The notes under the pieces are model-generated. The model was not told where the DNA came from. It did no database searches and saw only the letters and a list, made by a program, of their open reading frames with translations. This document shows, piece after piece, positions 1 to 9,559 of a DNA stretch of 64,000 bases. Within the stretch, counting starts at the first letter, position 1. Each line of letters starts with the position of its first letter. Source of the stretch: JACJWR01 sp963842975 (GTDB lineage Bacteria > Actinomycetota > Actinomycetes > S36-B12 > UBA10799); the NCBI GenBank assembly GCA_963842975.1, contig CAWJIH010000003.1, positions 74,556-138,555 on the forward strand, given 5' to 3'. Both the position numbers and the translations under genes were made by a program.

Positions 1-2
1 CC

Positions 3-107
3 GCGGTTGCCGACATCGTGGTTACGACGCTAACCGCCGACCACCAAGAACCCCCACGCACCTTCGCCGCCCGCGGCTCTCCCCTGATCCTGGCCGCTTT
101 AGGGTGA
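3..107 (+). CDS. C-terminal end of an upstream gene (partial)
   Basis: An open frame enters from the left edge and stops at TGA 105-107. The stop overlaps the GTG start of the phosphatase gene in a GTGA arrangement, which is typical of translationally coupled genes. Only about 34 codons are visible, ending in a Leu/Ala-rich tail, and no family can be recognised. From context it probably belongs to the same polysaccharide operon, but that is inference. Confidence 0.45.
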   Translation, partial: AVADIVVTTLTADHQEPPRTFAARGSPLILAALG

Positions 108-805
108 CTCTTGTGACGTTCCGCCTGCTTACCGTGTGCACCGCGAATATATGTCGGTCCCCGACCGCTGCCCGTGGACTGAGCGTCGGGATTGAATCAA
201 TGGGCGTCGATCCAGAACTCATGAGCGTGAGTAGCGCAGGTGTTGCCGCAATCGCAGATCTGCCGATGTGCGAACTGGCTGACACTCTCTCTGCGGCGGC
301 ACTGGGAGCGGCCGGACCGCACCGTTCCACCCCGCTGACCAAGGACATCGCAGATTCCGCGGACCTCATTCTCACGGCGGACCGGAGTCACCGCAGCGCA
401 GTCGGCCGGCTCGCACCGCGAACCCGGTCGCGCACCTTCACGCTGCGGCAGGCCGCCCGCCTCGCGACCTGGGTCACCACAGACTCCGGGCTACTCACCA
501 TCGCGGCCGATCGGGCTCGCGGGGTCGAACCAACGGGTCTTGACGAGTTTGATCCACGGCTGGGGGTGCCAGCACTACCAGCGAAGCCGGCAGATCGCGT
601 CGCTTGGCTATTCGCTGAACTCGATGCCGCCCGCGGCACTGCGCCCGTCGCAGACGACGATCCTGACAAGGCAAACTGGCATCCAGATGACATCCCCGAC
701 CCGCACGTGGAGGGTTGGGAACTGCATGAACTCGCGGTCGCCACGTCTCTTGCGTCGGCCGCCGACGTCATCCGGGCGTTAGGCATCGTTGTAGCCATGC
801 CGTAG
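104..805 (+). CDS. Low-molecular-weight protein tyrosine phosphatase (Wzb/CpsB-type partner)
   Basis: The N-terminus carries the LMW-PTP P-loop as CTANICRSP (C-x5-R, first Cys nucleophile) within the first 20 residues. The protein is 233 aa, longer than the usual 140-200 aa, with an Asp/Pro-rich C-terminal part. It lies directly upstream of a bacterial tyrosine kinase. In capsule and exopolysaccharide loci such a phosphatase removes phosphate from the kinase's C-terminal tyrosines, so a role in polysaccharide chain-length control is the natural inference. GTG 104 (overlapping the upstream stop) and GTG 113 are both plausible starts. The family call is secure; the substrate is inferred. Confidence 0.8.
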   Translation: MTLVTFRLLTVCTANICRSPTAARGLSVGIESMGVDPELMSVSSAGVAAIADLPMCELADTLSAAALGAAGPHRSTPLTKDIADSADLILTADRSHRSAVGRLAPRTRSRTFTLRQAARLATWVTTDSGLLTIAADRARGVEPTGLDEFDPRLGVPALPAKPADRVAWLFAELDAARGTAPVADDDPDKANWHPDDIPDPHVEGWELHELAVATSLASAADVIRALGIVVAMP

Positions 806-882
806 GCTACGGACCGTACGCACACAGCGGCGGGATCCCTTCGCCCATGTGCCGGGCCTGAGCCGTCGAAAGGTTTCGATCA

Positions 883-2353
883 GTGGATCTCCGCGACTAT
901 CTCCGCATACTTCGCAAACGTTGGCTGTCTATCGCCATCATCACCGCGCTTGGTGTTGCGATCGGCGCGGGCTACAGCCTGATGAGCCCGAGCGTTTACC
1001 GAGCCACCGCGCAAAACTTCGTCGCTATCGGGGGAATGAGCGAACAGCAATGCCGCCACTGCCGGGTCGAGTTTTGCGCTGCAGCGGGTGAAGAGTTACG
1101 TCGACCTGGTCGACACCCCGGAGGTACTCGCTCCGGTGAAGTCCAACAGATGGGGCTGAGCATGTCCGTGCCGCAGCTGGCCTCCCAGGTCTCGGCCAGC
1201 AACCCCCCACAGACGGTGCTGCTGAACGTCGCTGTCACCGACTCCGATCCCACCGCGGCGCAGGAGATCGCCAACGCGGTAGCGACGTCATTCGCCCGAC
1301 AGATCGAGATGATCGAGACTCCGCAGGGGCAGAACCGAATCCCCAGTGAAGGTGACCGTCACGAACCCGGCGCAGGGGGCCGGCCTGATCGCGCCCAACA
1401 CCCGGGTGAACATTGCCCTTGGGCTGTTGCTCGGCCTTGGCATCGGCGTTGCCTACGCGATTATTCGCGAACAACTCGACACCAGCGTGAAGAGCGAATC
1501 CGAACTGTCCCAAATCACCGGACGGACGAACCTCGGTCTGGTCATGTTCGATCCCGAAGCCACGACCACCCCACTGGTCGCCCTGAACCAACAGTCAGTG
1601 CGGGCCGAGGGCTTCCGCACCATTCGGACCAACCTGCAGTACGTCGATGTCGACGAACCACCGAAGGCCGTGGTGATCACCTCGGCGCTCCCGAATGAGG
1701 GCAAATCCACCACAGCCTGCAACCTGGCAATCGCGTTGGCCCAGGCCGGCAACGATGTCTGCCTGGTGGAGGCCGACTTGCGCAAGCCAAAGGTGGCGGA
1801 GTACCTCGGAGTCGACGGCGGCACCGGCCTAGTGGATGTCCTCACCGGCCAGCAGACCACCGACGATGTGCTGGTGTCCTGGCAACGCGGTTTGCTGTCG
1901 GTGATTCCCTCCGGCCCGATCCCGCCCAACCCGTCGGAGATTCTCGGAAGCCGCCAGATGGCCCACCTGCTCGAGGAGTTGCGCGAGCGCTTCGACACCA
2001 TCGTGATCGACGCCCCGCCCTTGCTACCGGTCAGTGACGCCGCCATCCTCGCCCGGACGGCCGACGGCGCCTTGGTGGTCACTCGGTTTGGCAAGACGAG
2101 CCGGGACCAGGTCCACAAGGCCGCTGAGGTCCTTGACGCCGTTGGTGCCCGCCTGCTCGGTACGGTGCTGAACTTTGTTCCAACCAAGTCAGGCCGCTAC
2201 GGGTACGGCTACGGCGGATACGGCTACGGCGGATACGGCGGATACGGCGGATACGGCCATGGTTATGGTCACACGGAGAGCAAGCCCAAGGCCGATGCCG
2301 AAGCTGCAGCCAGCCAAGCCGATTCGGTGTCCAAAGTCGAAGCTGACAACTAG
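883..2353 (+). CDS. Wzz-domain / BY-tyrosine kinase of exopolysaccharide synthesis, frameshifted
   Basis: This is a fused polysaccharide co-polymerase and cytoplasmic BY-kinase. It starts with GTG 883 and a Wzz N-terminus (MDLRDYLRILRKRW plus a transmembrane helix). The kinase domain has Walker A PNEGKSTT, Walker A' VEADLRKP and Walker B IVIDAPP. It ends in a tyrosine cluster (GYGYGGYGYGGYGG, about 2200-2265), the usual autophosphorylation tail. The reading frame changes three times: near 1040 (frame 1 to 2), near 1150 (back to 1) and near 1338 (to 2). Protein sequence stays recognisable across each break, so these look like sequencing indels in one gene. It would act in the membrane with the phosphatase at 104-805 to control polymer length and export. 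Confidence 0.8.
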
Positions 2354-2589
2354 GCCGAGCAACCACAACGGAACGGACCACCCAGCGAGAGCGCTCCCGT
2401 TCGGCGGGAAAGGGGCGGTAGACCTTGATTCCGTTGGACTTCTTCGCCTTCTGGCGCTGCGAAGGTGCAGGTGGGGGTTTCATGCTCGACCGGTCCTATG
2501 CTACGTTGCAGGTGGCATCGGGCTTACAAACACATGCAACCACATGACTTTCAAGTCCAAACACAGTGCAAGACAATAGGGAGTTTCAG

Positions 2590-3216
2590 ATGAAGAAGGC
2601 CATCGCGGCTGGCGCTATCGCTGGCTTGGCAATTGCCGGGGCGGGCGCTGGCGTCGCAAACGCGGCATACCCCCCGCAACCCATCCAGCTGGCGGCTTCC
2701 ACCAGTCAACGACTGTGGGTTGGCGACCCCGATCACGTTTACCTGTGGCACCATCAATCCGTTCACCCCTGGCAGCACGGTCAACTGGACCAGCTGCAAA
2801 CGTCCGGGGACCACGTCGGCGGCGATGCTAGTGGCGCTGCGTCTGTCTCAGCCTCGTGGACCTCGACGGTCCCAGCGCGGACCGAACGGGGTATCGAGCG
2901 GTTAACCTTGCTTTCTCGCAACGGGCCCTACGAGGTTACGCTCTCGACGGTGACCATCACCGGCGGGACTCGGTCCGGCCTCGATCTCGACGTCCACCGT
3001 GCATCCGACGCGGCAAGCCCACGCCGCACCCGACCGCCACGGGCGGCGGCGCCATCCGGCGGCGGCGGTAGCCAAGCCGGCGGAACCACCGGCGGCGGCC
3101 TGGCTCAGACCGGTGGCAACAACACCCTCACCATCGCAGCTGTGGGCGCTGGCCTGCTGCTTGCAGGTGTGGGAGCGGTTGTCGTTGCGCGTCGACGCGA
3201 AGGCAGCAACGCCTAA
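2590..3216 (+). CDS. LAQTG cell-wall-anchored surface protein, probably frameshifted internally
   Basis: ATG 2590 follows an AGGGAG ribosome site. The product has a signal peptide (MKKAIAAGAIAGLAIAG, cleavage near VANAA). It ends in a class-E sorting signal: LAQTG, a hydrophobic helix and the basic tail RRREGSNA, preceded by a Gly/Ser-rich linker. The middle third reads unlike a secreted domain in this frame. Overlapping frames give better sequence there (for example FTCGTINPFTPGSTVNW at about 2735-2790), which suggests compensating indels near 2700-3000. It should be covalently attached to peptidoglycan by the sortase at 4223-4910. The mature function is unknown. Confidence 0.7.
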   Translation: MKKAIAAGAIAGLAIAGAGAGVANAAYPPQPIQLAASTSQRLWVGDPDHVYLWHHQSVHPWQHGQLDQLQTSGDHVGGDASGAASVSASWTSTVPARTERGIERLTLLSRNGPYEVTLSTVTITGGTRSGLDLDVHRASDAASPRRTRPPRAAAPSGGGGSQAGGTTGGGLAQTGGNNTLTIAAVGAGLLLAGVGAVVVARRREGSNA

Positions 3217-3230
3217 GCACTGACAAGTTT

Positions 3231-3273
3231 CACAGTAAAGGACCGTCGGGATTCCCGGCGGTCCTTTACTGTG
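3231..3273. terminator. Strong hairpin after the LAQTG gene
   Basis: The two arms CACAGTAAAGGACCG and CGGTCCTTTACTGTG are perfectly complementary over 15 bp. The stem continues with one mismatch (TCGGG / CCCGG) around an ATT loop. It starts 15 bases after the stop codon of the surface-protein gene and before the next gene. It looks like an intrinsic terminator of the U-tract-poor kind common in actinobacteria. Confidence 0.8.
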
Positions 3274-3307
3274 GTGCCGTACCGATCCCAGACAAGGACA
3301 GTTCCCT

Positions 3308-4216
3308 ATGAGTAATCGCGCACTTGGCCTCGCTGCGCTGGCAGTGCTCATCGTGGTCGATGTAGTACTCATCGCCCTGGCCCTGCGGCCGGCCCCAACG
3401 CCTGATCCGGCTGCCCTGCCGGTCACCCCACCGATGGAAACGTCCACTCCTGCTGAAGCAGGCGGTGAGGCAACAGCAGAGGCTCCGGCCGAAGATTTCC
3501 CCGCGCCTGGGCCTGCCCGGTTGGTCGCCGTGCGCCCGGACGGATCGGCGCTGGCTGCGCTCACCGGAGCCTGCGACCAGGCGAGCTCCTCGGGCTTGGA
3601 GATTCCAACAACGGGGACGACTCGACCTGTTGTGGTGCCTGGTGCAGTGATGGGCCGACTGACCACCATGGACTCTGGCGACCTTGAGCTGGTGGCTACA
3701 TCCGCAGACTGCACGGGCGAACTCCGCTTCACCGAGGCAGCGGCGCAAGATGAATGGACCCCCGAGGGCAGCCCGCAAGGAGTCCGGTACATGTTTCCGG
3801 GCGGCCCAGGGATAGCAATGCCCAGCGGACCGGTGCCTTTCCCGTGCGAGATCGCCTCCTTCGCCCCCGACAATCAATCGGCGGCGGTGCTGTGCTCCGA
3901 CGGTGCTGTGCTTGTGGCTGATCAGTCCGAATGGCAGTCACGCGGGAATCTTCCAGCAGGCCGGGCACTTTCGCGAATCAGCGGCGGCAGCGGCTTGGTC
4001 GCACTTGCGACTGCAGACGATTGCAGCGGCCTGACAGTGCACCGCTCTGATGACGGTGGCACCACCTGGGTTCGCACAAGTTGCATCCCCGCCGCCGCCA
4101 GCTCCGGCGATCCCGTGGGCATCGGTGCACAGGCAAGCACCGTGGTGGTGGTGGACGGAGCCGGGACCGCGTACCGTGGTGACATCAACGGAGGGGAATT
4201 CACTCAAGGAGGGTGA
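3308..4216 (+). CDS. Membrane-anchored secreted protein with BNR-like segment
   Basis: The product is 302 aa. It begins with a single hydrophobic helix (LGLAALAVLIVVDVVLIALAL) followed by a Pro/Ala/Glu-rich extracytoplasmic linker. The rest is a Cys-containing domain with an Asp-box-like stretch (RSDDGGTTWVRTSC) as found in BNR/sialidase-type beta propellers. It lies between the LAQTG protein and sortase E, with only 6 bases to the sortase start, so it is probably co-transcribed with the sortase. It is not recognised as a characterised family; a cell-surface role is inferred from topology and neighbours. Confidence 0.6.
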   Translation: MSNRALGLAALAVLIVVDVVLIALALRPAPTPDPAALPVTPPMETSTPAEAGGEATAEAPAEDFPAPGPARLVAVRPDGSALAALTGACDQASSSGLEIPTTGTTRPVVVPGAVMGRLTTMDSGDLELVATSADCTGELRFTEAAAQDEWTPEGSPQGVRYMFPGGPGIAMPSGPVPFPCEIASFAPDNQSAAVLCSDGAVLVADQSEWQSRGNLPAGRALSRISGGSGLVALATADDCSGLTVHRSDDGGTTWVRTSCIPAAASSGDPVGIGAQASTVVVVDGAGTAYRGDINGGEFTQGG

Positions 4217-4222
4217 TTCTGC

Positions 4223-4910
4223 ATGCGCGCAGCTTTGCGGGGCCTTGGCGAGGTCCTGATCACGCTGGGCGTGGTGCTCCTGCTGTTTGTGGGATACCAA
4301 CTGTGGTTCACCACTTGGCAGGCGAATCGGGCCGCCGAACGCAACGTCGCCGAAATCCAGCAGGCGTGGTCCGCAGCCTGAACCTAGGAGCATTGCGGCC
4401 AAGGCCCCCGAGGAAGTCACCGAGTCGCCACCCATCGGCACCCCCTTCGCGCTCATGACGATTCCCCGGCTGGGCGCAAACGTGGACGACAAGCCGGTCC
4501 TCTCCGGGGTCGGCCTCGACGAGTTGGCGCAGGGCCTCGGGCACTACCCGGACAGTGCGATGCCGGGGCAGGAGGGAAATTTCGCGGTGGCGGGCCACCG
4601 CATCACCCTCGGCGAACCGCTGCGCTACGTGGAAAACCTTGAAGTCGGCGACAACGTGTATGTGGAAACCGAAACCTACTGGTACACCTACCGTCTAAAT
4701 CGGACCGAGATCGTGCTCCCGGATGCCGTGTGGACCGTCAGCCCCGACCCATTCGAAACCCGATCGGACCCACTACAGCGGCTGATCACATTGACCACCT
4801 GCCACCCCACCTTCGGTAACAGCCACCGCTGGATCTGGTGGGGCGAGTTGGTCGAGTCAACCCCAAAGTCCCCCGGTGTGCAGGCTCCCGAGATGGTGGT
4901 GAACGGCTGA
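4223..4910 (+). CDS. Class E sortase, one frameshift
   Basis: ATG 4223 opens a frame with an N-terminal membrane helix (EVLITLGVVLLLFVGYQLWF) that reaches TGA 4379-4381. The catalytic domain continues in another frame to 4910. It has the sortase signatures: the catalytic His in VAGHR, the active-site Cys in TLTTCHP and the downstream Arg in HRWIWWGE. Class E enzymes cut LAxTG signals, which fits the LAQTG protein just upstream. The break near 4375-4385 is probably an indel because both halves are intact and adjacent. The stop overlaps the start of the next gene by one base. Confidence 0.85.
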
Positions 4911-5137
4911 TGTATGCATGGCTCTGGCGCACGCTTCCAGGGGGTGGGGCCGCGAAAGCGCTGCAGTCCGCGGTTCTGCTCATCGCAGCATTGGCAGTGC
5001 TGCTGCTGGTGGTGTTCCCCTGGGCCTCCCAGCATGTGCCGTTCCTCCGGGTCACAGTTGAGGACCCTGCCAGTGGAAGTCAGACCCAGGCCCCGAGTCG
5101 GGGACCGGCCGCCACCTCCACCCTCCAAATGCACTAG
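4910..5137 (+). CDS. Small single-pass membrane protein downstream of sortase
   Basis: ATG 4910 shares its A with the sortase TGA, so translation is coupled. The 75-aa product has one clear transmembrane helix (AVLLIAALAVLLLVVFPW) followed by a polar, Pro/Ser-rich tail. Small membrane proteins of this kind commonly follow sortase E genes in actinobacteria, but none has a role I can name. Confidence 0.65.
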   Translation: MYAWLWRTLPGGGAAKALQSAVLLIAALAVLLLVVFPWASQHVPFLRVTVEDPASGSQTQAPSRGPAATSTLQMH

Positions 5138-5180
5138 CCAGCCCTCGGCTCACGAGGCGCCGCTGCTGGACGCCACCGGG

Positions 5181-6707
5181 CTAGGAGCACTCAGTCCCGT
5201 CTTCCGGCACCACCCCGCTGATCAGGAAGTCGTCCACCGCCTCATCAATGCAGGCCGAACCATTGTTGTAGGCCGTGTGACCATCAGCGTCCACCCACGT
5301 GACCAGGACTCCGTTGTCCAGTTGTGCCGCGAGCGCCTGCGACCACACATACGGCGTGGCGGGGTCGTATTCGGTGCCCACCACCAGAATCTCCGGGCTC
5401 CCCTCAGCAACCAAGGCTCGAGGCTCACTGGTAGCCGGGACCGACCAGTACGAGCAGGGCAGGTTCCCCCAGGCCAGGTAGGAGCCGAACATCGGCGCCT
5501 CGACCGACCACCGTTCCGCCAGTGCCTCGGTCTCCGCCACATCAGGTCGGTCCGGGCGATCCACGCAATTGACTGCATACAGGACGTCGACGCCGTTGCT
5601 GGCGTAGCTGCCGTCCAACTCGCGTTCATTGAACAAGTCGACTGTTCCCAACATCGATGAGCCGTCACCGGCCAACGCCAACGTCAGCGAGATTGTGAGC
5701 AGCGGCCAGCCATATTCGGGCTGGTATAGCGGGTAGACAATCGCACTGAGCGCCAATGCCTGCGTGAGTGGACGCTGCGGATCATCGGTCGGCAGCGGGT
5801 TTTCGTCCAACGAGTCAACGAAGTCCAGCAGGCGCTGCTTTGCCGCCGTGGGATCCGTGCCCAGCGGGCAGTCGGGCTGTTCCACGCAGTCCTCGATGTA
5901 ACGCTGCAGGGCCACTTCGAAACCAAGCGCCTGGCCCTTGGAGATCTCGGTGTTGCTCAGCGTGGGATCGATTCCGCCGTCGAGCACCATCCGGCCCACC
6001 CGATCAGTGAATTCGTCGGCATACATGGCGCCAAGCAGGGTTCCGTAGGAAAAGCCGAGGTAATCCAGCACCGGCCGGTTGAGTGCCGCTCGGAGGATGT
6101 CCATATCCCGGACCACATTGGCCGAACCGATGTGGCGAGTCAGGGCCTCAGAGTCAGCGATACATCCAGCGGCGAAGTCTTCTGCGTCGGCGACCAACCC
6201 GGCAATCTCGTCCTCGTCGTCCGGACTGGCGTCGGCAGCCAGCAACTCGTCGAGTTCGGCATCAGTGAGGCAATTCAGGGGATCGCTTTTCCCCACCCCA
6301 CGGGGATCAAAACCCACGATGTCGTAGGCCTCACGCAACTGCGGGGACATCACGATGTCGGCCGCCTCCGCGTACTGCACTCCGGAGCCGCCTGGGCCGC
6401 CCGGGTTCACCACCAATGGCCCGATCGGACTCGGACCGGTGGCGGGGCTCCTCAGCAACGCAAGTTCGATTGTGCCAGCGGCAGGCTCGGCATAGTCCAA
6501 GGGCACTTGGAGGGTCGCGCACTCGTTTTCCCCGCCACATGAGGTCCACTCAAGTGTTTGGTCGTAGAACGGCTGCAAATCCGACTCTGGGGCGTTTCGG
6601 GCCTCGGGCGATCGGAAGCCCTCTCCCTCCGGGCCCGATCCGCCAACCCCCACACACCCAGTGAGTACCGCACCAGCAAGGACGACGGAGAGGGCAGCAC
6701 GGATCAC
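5181..6707 (-). CDS. Secreted alpha/beta-hydrolase with TAP-like C-terminus (lipoprotein)
   Basis: The 508-aa protein starts with a lipoprotein signal (VLAGAVLTGC lipobox). It has an alpha/beta-hydrolase fold of the tripeptidyl-aminopeptidase/S33 family: oxyanion region NPGGPGGSG, GFDPRGVGKSDP, nucleophile elbow GFSYGT and the block VLDGGIDP. The C-terminal TAP-like domain carries the acid in GTEYDPATPY and the His in DADGHTAYN. Members hydrolyse N-terminal peptides or small ester/amide substrates outside the membrane; the substrate here is unknown. It is convergent with the sortase operon and is followed by the gene ending at 6793. Confidence 0.85.
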   Translation of the reverse strand: MIRAALSVVLAGAVLTGCVGVGGSGPEGEGFRSPEARNAPESDLQPFYDQTLEWTSCGGENECATLQVPLDYAEPAAGTIELALLRSPATGPSPIGPLVVNPGGPGGSGVQYAEAADIVMSPQLREAYDIVGFDPRGVGKSDPLNCLTDAELDELLAADASPDDEDEIAGLVADAEDFAAGCIADSEALTRHIGSANVVRDMDILRAALNRPVLDYLGFSYGTLLGAMYADEFTDRVGRMVLDGGIDPTLSNTEISKGQALGFEVALQRYIEDCVEQPDCPLGTDPTAAKQRLLDFVDSLDENPLPTDDPQRPLTQALALSAIVYPLYQPEYGWPLLTISLTLALAGDGSSMLGTVDLFNERELDGSYASNGVDVLYAVNCVDRPDRPDVAETEALAERWSVEAPMFGSYLAWGNLPCSYWSVPATSEPRALVAEGSPEILVVGTEYDPATPYVWSQALAAQLDNGVLVTWVDADGHTAYNNGSACIDEAVDDFLISGVVPEDGTECS

Positions 6708-6792
6708 CGCTTCACCCTAAGACATCCGAGGCGGTTTTCCCCCGCCACCCTGCATCACCGGCGTCCACGGTGGAAAAGCCGGAGCCCACGCC

Positions 6793-7662
6793 TCAATAGG
6801 GCATTCGCCCGTCCATGGCCTCGGAAGCCGCCGCGAGCCCGGCCGCATAGGACTCCAACTCGTACACCGCCATGGACAATGAATCATTGGCCGCCCCCGC
6901 AGGATCTGGCGCAGCAAGCAAGGTCACGGTGGCAGCGATCAACCGGTCATACGCCTCGGCGCCCTCAGCCAGCCGCCGTCTGAGGGTTTCGGCTGCCTCA
7001 GCGGCTTGGGGTGCTTTCATCGCGTCGACGTTCGAAAGCAACTCGAGCCGCTCGATCAGGCCATGCATGCGTGGCTGCACGGCGTGCATGGTGGTCCGCA
7101 GTGCCATCCCAGCTTCGGGGTGGATCTGATCGACCGCGGGAATCATCGCCACGAGTTGCGCCTCTGCCCGGAATACCTCGGCGGACTCCTCAGACCCGAC
7201 GGCGGTTGCGGGAAGCACGGGAGGCGGGACCGGCGGCAAAGCCGGCGCGGGAGGCGGGGTGGCATGGGTCAACTGAAGTCGGGCGCGCACCCCGATCAGG
7301 GCGGCTACGGCAGCGGTGACGAACCAGAGACCAGGCGATGCCGGGATAGCCCCATTCACCATTGGCTGAGTAATACCGGTGGCGACGTCGACCACACCGA
7401 GTCCGGCGGCTCCGGCTGCCACGTAGTTGCCCGTCGCCGACCGTACCGAGAGCCGCTTCAGCCTCGCGGTGTAGCGCTGTTCGGCAACCGCGTGGGCCTG
7501 CTGCACCTGAGCCCGCTCCAGGATCGCGGCCTGCCGACGCTGCGCCGCGAGTTGCACCGGATCAGAGCGTCGCAGACGCTCCTCTTTGGCAGCGTCCACC
7601 CGACCTCTGCCCCACGCGATAGCGTTCGAGACGAATTCGCCCCACTCCGGAGAATTTGCCAT
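6793..7662 (-). CDS. Membrane protein with coiled-coil flanks, function unknown
   Basis: ATG 7662 (MANSPEWGEFV) is chosen over longer upstream frames because it lies just beyond the holB stop and opens a sensible protein of about 290 aa. The N-terminal 70 residues are charged and Ala/Gln-rich, likely coiled coil. Two hydrophobic segments follow (YVAAGAAGLGVVDVATG and GLWFVTAAVAALIGV), then a Pro-rich linker and a long alpha-helical C-terminal domain. The layout is reminiscent of phage-shock-associated actinobacterial membrane proteins, but no diagnostic motif supports that name. Confidence 0.55.
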   Translation of the reverse strand: MANSPEWGEFVSNAIAWGRGRVDAAKEERLRRSDPVQLAAQRRQAAILERAQVQQAHAVAEQRYTARLKRLSVRSATGNYVAAGAAGLGVVDVATGITQPMVNGAIPASPGLWFVTAAVAALIGVRARLQLTHATPPPAPALPPVPPPVLPATAVGSEESAEVFRAEAQLVAMIPAVDQIHPEAGMALRTTMHAVQPRMHGLIERLELLSNVDAMKAPQAAEAAETLRRRLAEGAEAYDRLIAATVTLLAAPDPAGAANDSLSMAVYELESYAAGLAAASEAMDGRMPY

Positions 7663-7666
7663 GCCA

Positions 7667-8884
7667 CTACGGTACGCGCTCAGACCCCAAATGCCCACTG
7701 CGCACCGGCACCGTGGCCCCCCGTCCGAGTTGCAGGGCGAGGGTCGCAAAAACGAGGTCCTCCGCGCCGTCCGCGGCAAGCGCCTCCCGGGCGTGCATGA
7801 TGGCATCCAGGTGCATCATGGCGGTGGCCGGATTACTCCTGGCGACCAGCCGTTCGATCTCGACGGCCGCCTCGGAGTTCACCGAGTCCACGTCCGCCCC
7901 GCACAACTCGGCCAGCACATCGCGGTACAGCCCGAGAAGGTCGAGCAGAACTCGGTCCAACTCATCGCGGAGCATGCGTCGCCGGCGGTTGCGCTGCTCC
8001 TTCTCCAAGTCCTTGAGCACACTCGACGCGCGGGCTCGGGCGCTCCCTGCCCCTGTGCCCCCCTCCCCATAGGCCCGCAGGAGTTCGGCCACCTCTTCGG
8101 CTTCACGTGGCTCCGATTCTTCGGCCACTTGCTCTCGAGCATCGTGGATCGCCTCGGCTGCCGCCGACATGCATTGTGCGACCGATCCCAACCGCTGCGG
8201 GAACGCCATCACGCGTTGATGCCGCAGTCGGACCTCCGGATCTGTGGCGAGCGCTCGCGCCCGCCCGATGTGCCCCTGAGACGCACGCGCCGCGTAGGAG
8301 GCCATCGCCGCATCGACACCTACAGAGTCCTGCAGGAACCGGGCCACTTCGTCGACTGGAGGGGTTCGCAGCCGCACCACCCGGCAGCGGGATCGGATGG
8401 TGGGGAGCACGTCGTCCAAACTCGGCGCGCACAGCACCCAGACCCCGTGGGGCGGCGGTTCCTCCAACGACTTCAGCAGCGCGTTGTCGGCGTGCTCGTT
8501 GAGTCTGTCAGCGTCCTCGATCACCACCACGTTCCAGTCGCTGCGGGTGGGCATCACCCCGATCCGACCCACCAGCCCCCGGGTTTGATCAACGCCCATG
8601 ATCACCCCACTTGGACGGACGATCGTCACATCTGGGTGCAAGCCAGCGGTGACATCCCGGCAAACCCGGCATTGACCACAACCAGCCTCTGGGCACACCA
8701 GGGCTGTTGCGAAGGCGACGGCGGCGTTGGACCGCCCCGAACCAGGCGGTCCAACGATCATCCACGCGTGGGTCATGGCCGAGGACAGCTCCGAGGGACC
8801 GGCGGTGCGATGCGCATCAGCGACCGCCCGTCGCAGCTCTGCAGACGCACGCTCCTGCCCCACAAGGCGATCCCACACGCTCAT
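7667..8884 (-). CDS. holB: DNA polymerase III delta-prime subunit
   Basis: ATG 8884 (MSVWDRLVGQERA) overlaps the tmk stop by four bases (ATGA), so the two are coupled. The AAA+ clamp-loader domain shows Walker A GPPGSGRS (Arg replaces the usual Lys, consistent with the non-hydrolysing delta-prime role). A zinc module has Cys residues in CGQCRVC, and the sensor region contains LLKSLEEPPPH and IRSRCRVVRL. It functions in the replisome, loading the beta clamp. The tmk-holB pairing is common across bacteria. Confidence 0.9.
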   Translation of the reverse strand: MSVWDRLVGQERASAELRRAVADAHRTAGPSELSSAMTHAWMIVGPPGSGRSNAAVAFATALVCPEAGCGQCRVCRDVTAGLHPDVTIVRPSGVIMGVDQTRGLVGRIGVMPTRSDWNVVVIEDADRLNEHADNALLKSLEEPPPHGVWVLCAPSLDDVLPTIRSRCRVVRLRTPPVDEVARFLQDSVGVDAAMASYAARASQGHIGRARALATDPEVRLRHQRVMAFPQRLGSVAQCMSAAAEAIHDAREQVAEESEPREAEEVAELLRAYGEGGTGAGSARARASSVLKDLEKEQRNRRRRMLRDELDRVLLDLLGLYRDVLAELCGADVDSVNSEAAVEIERLVARSNPATAMMHLDAIMHAREALAADGAEDLVFATLALQLGRGATVPVRSGHLGSERVP

Positions 8885-9554
8885 ACCCGAGGCTCCCCGC
8901 TCAATGCAGGCCACATACTTTTCAGCCGGGTGATCACCTCGTCGCAAAGCCAGGTGGGATCAGCCGTGGCGTCGAGCACGAGGTAGCGGTCGGGGTCCGC
9001 GGCTGCCAAGGTCAGCAGGCCCTCGCGCACCGCCGCATGGAACTCCGCAGACTGTGCTTCCATCCGATTGCCATCAACTGCCCGGGCCAAACCCTGCCGT
9101 GGATCGAGGTCCAGCACCACCGTGAGGTCCGGGATCAAGTCCTCGGTGGCCCAACGGCTGATGGCGGCGATCTCGGCCACGTTGAGGTCGCGGGCAAACC
9201 CTTGGTAGGCCAGGGAGGAGTCGACAAATCGGTCCGAAATCACCAACGTGCCTGCGTCGAGAGCTGGATTGATGACCTTTGCGACGTGATCGGCGCGCGC
9301 CGCTGCAAACAGCAACGCCTCACATCGGGGAGACATTGGATCTTCCACCGGGACGAGGAGCACGGCGCGAATCTCCTCAGCTGTGCGGGTACCCCCGGGT
9401 TCGCGGGTGGTAGTGCCTCACACCCCACTTGCCGAAGCCGCTGCGCCAACAGACTCACCTGCGTGGTCTTGCCTGCTCCCTCGCCACCTTCGAAAACCAC
9501 GAACAGCCCGCGCGTTCGGCGCTGGCCCCCGCTGCGCTGCTCGGCCCCGTCCAC
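8881..9554 (-). CDS. tmk: Thymidylate kinase, one frameshift
   Basis: The P-loop FEGGEGAGKTTQ lies in one frame (start at 9554, 5 bases after the topA stop). The rest lies in another: TREPGGTRTAEE, the DRFVDSSLAYQG block and the C-terminal helices. The two join if one base is restored near 9414-9418, inside the family motif T-x-REPGGT. The enzyme phosphorylates dTMP to dTDP and is normally essential and single copy. The break is therefore best explained as a consensus error, making this gene a useful gauge of sequence quality. It sits in a tight topA-tmk-holB run. Confidence 0.9.
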
Positions 9555-9559
9555 CGCAG

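Noticed and set aside
2196..2265. GGYGGYGG tandem DNA repeats near the end of the tyrosine kinase
   Set aside because: They encode the Tyr/Gly autophosphorylation tail normal for BY-kinases, not an independent repeat array.
3266..3877. Long minus-strand open frames opposite the BNR-like membrane protein
   Set aside because: They lack sensible protein sequence and lie antisense to a gene with a clear membrane anchor; high GC gives many such frames.
7586..8986. 466-codon plus-strand frame across holB
   Set aside because: Arg/His/Pro-rich antisense frame opposite well-conserved clamp-loader motifs.
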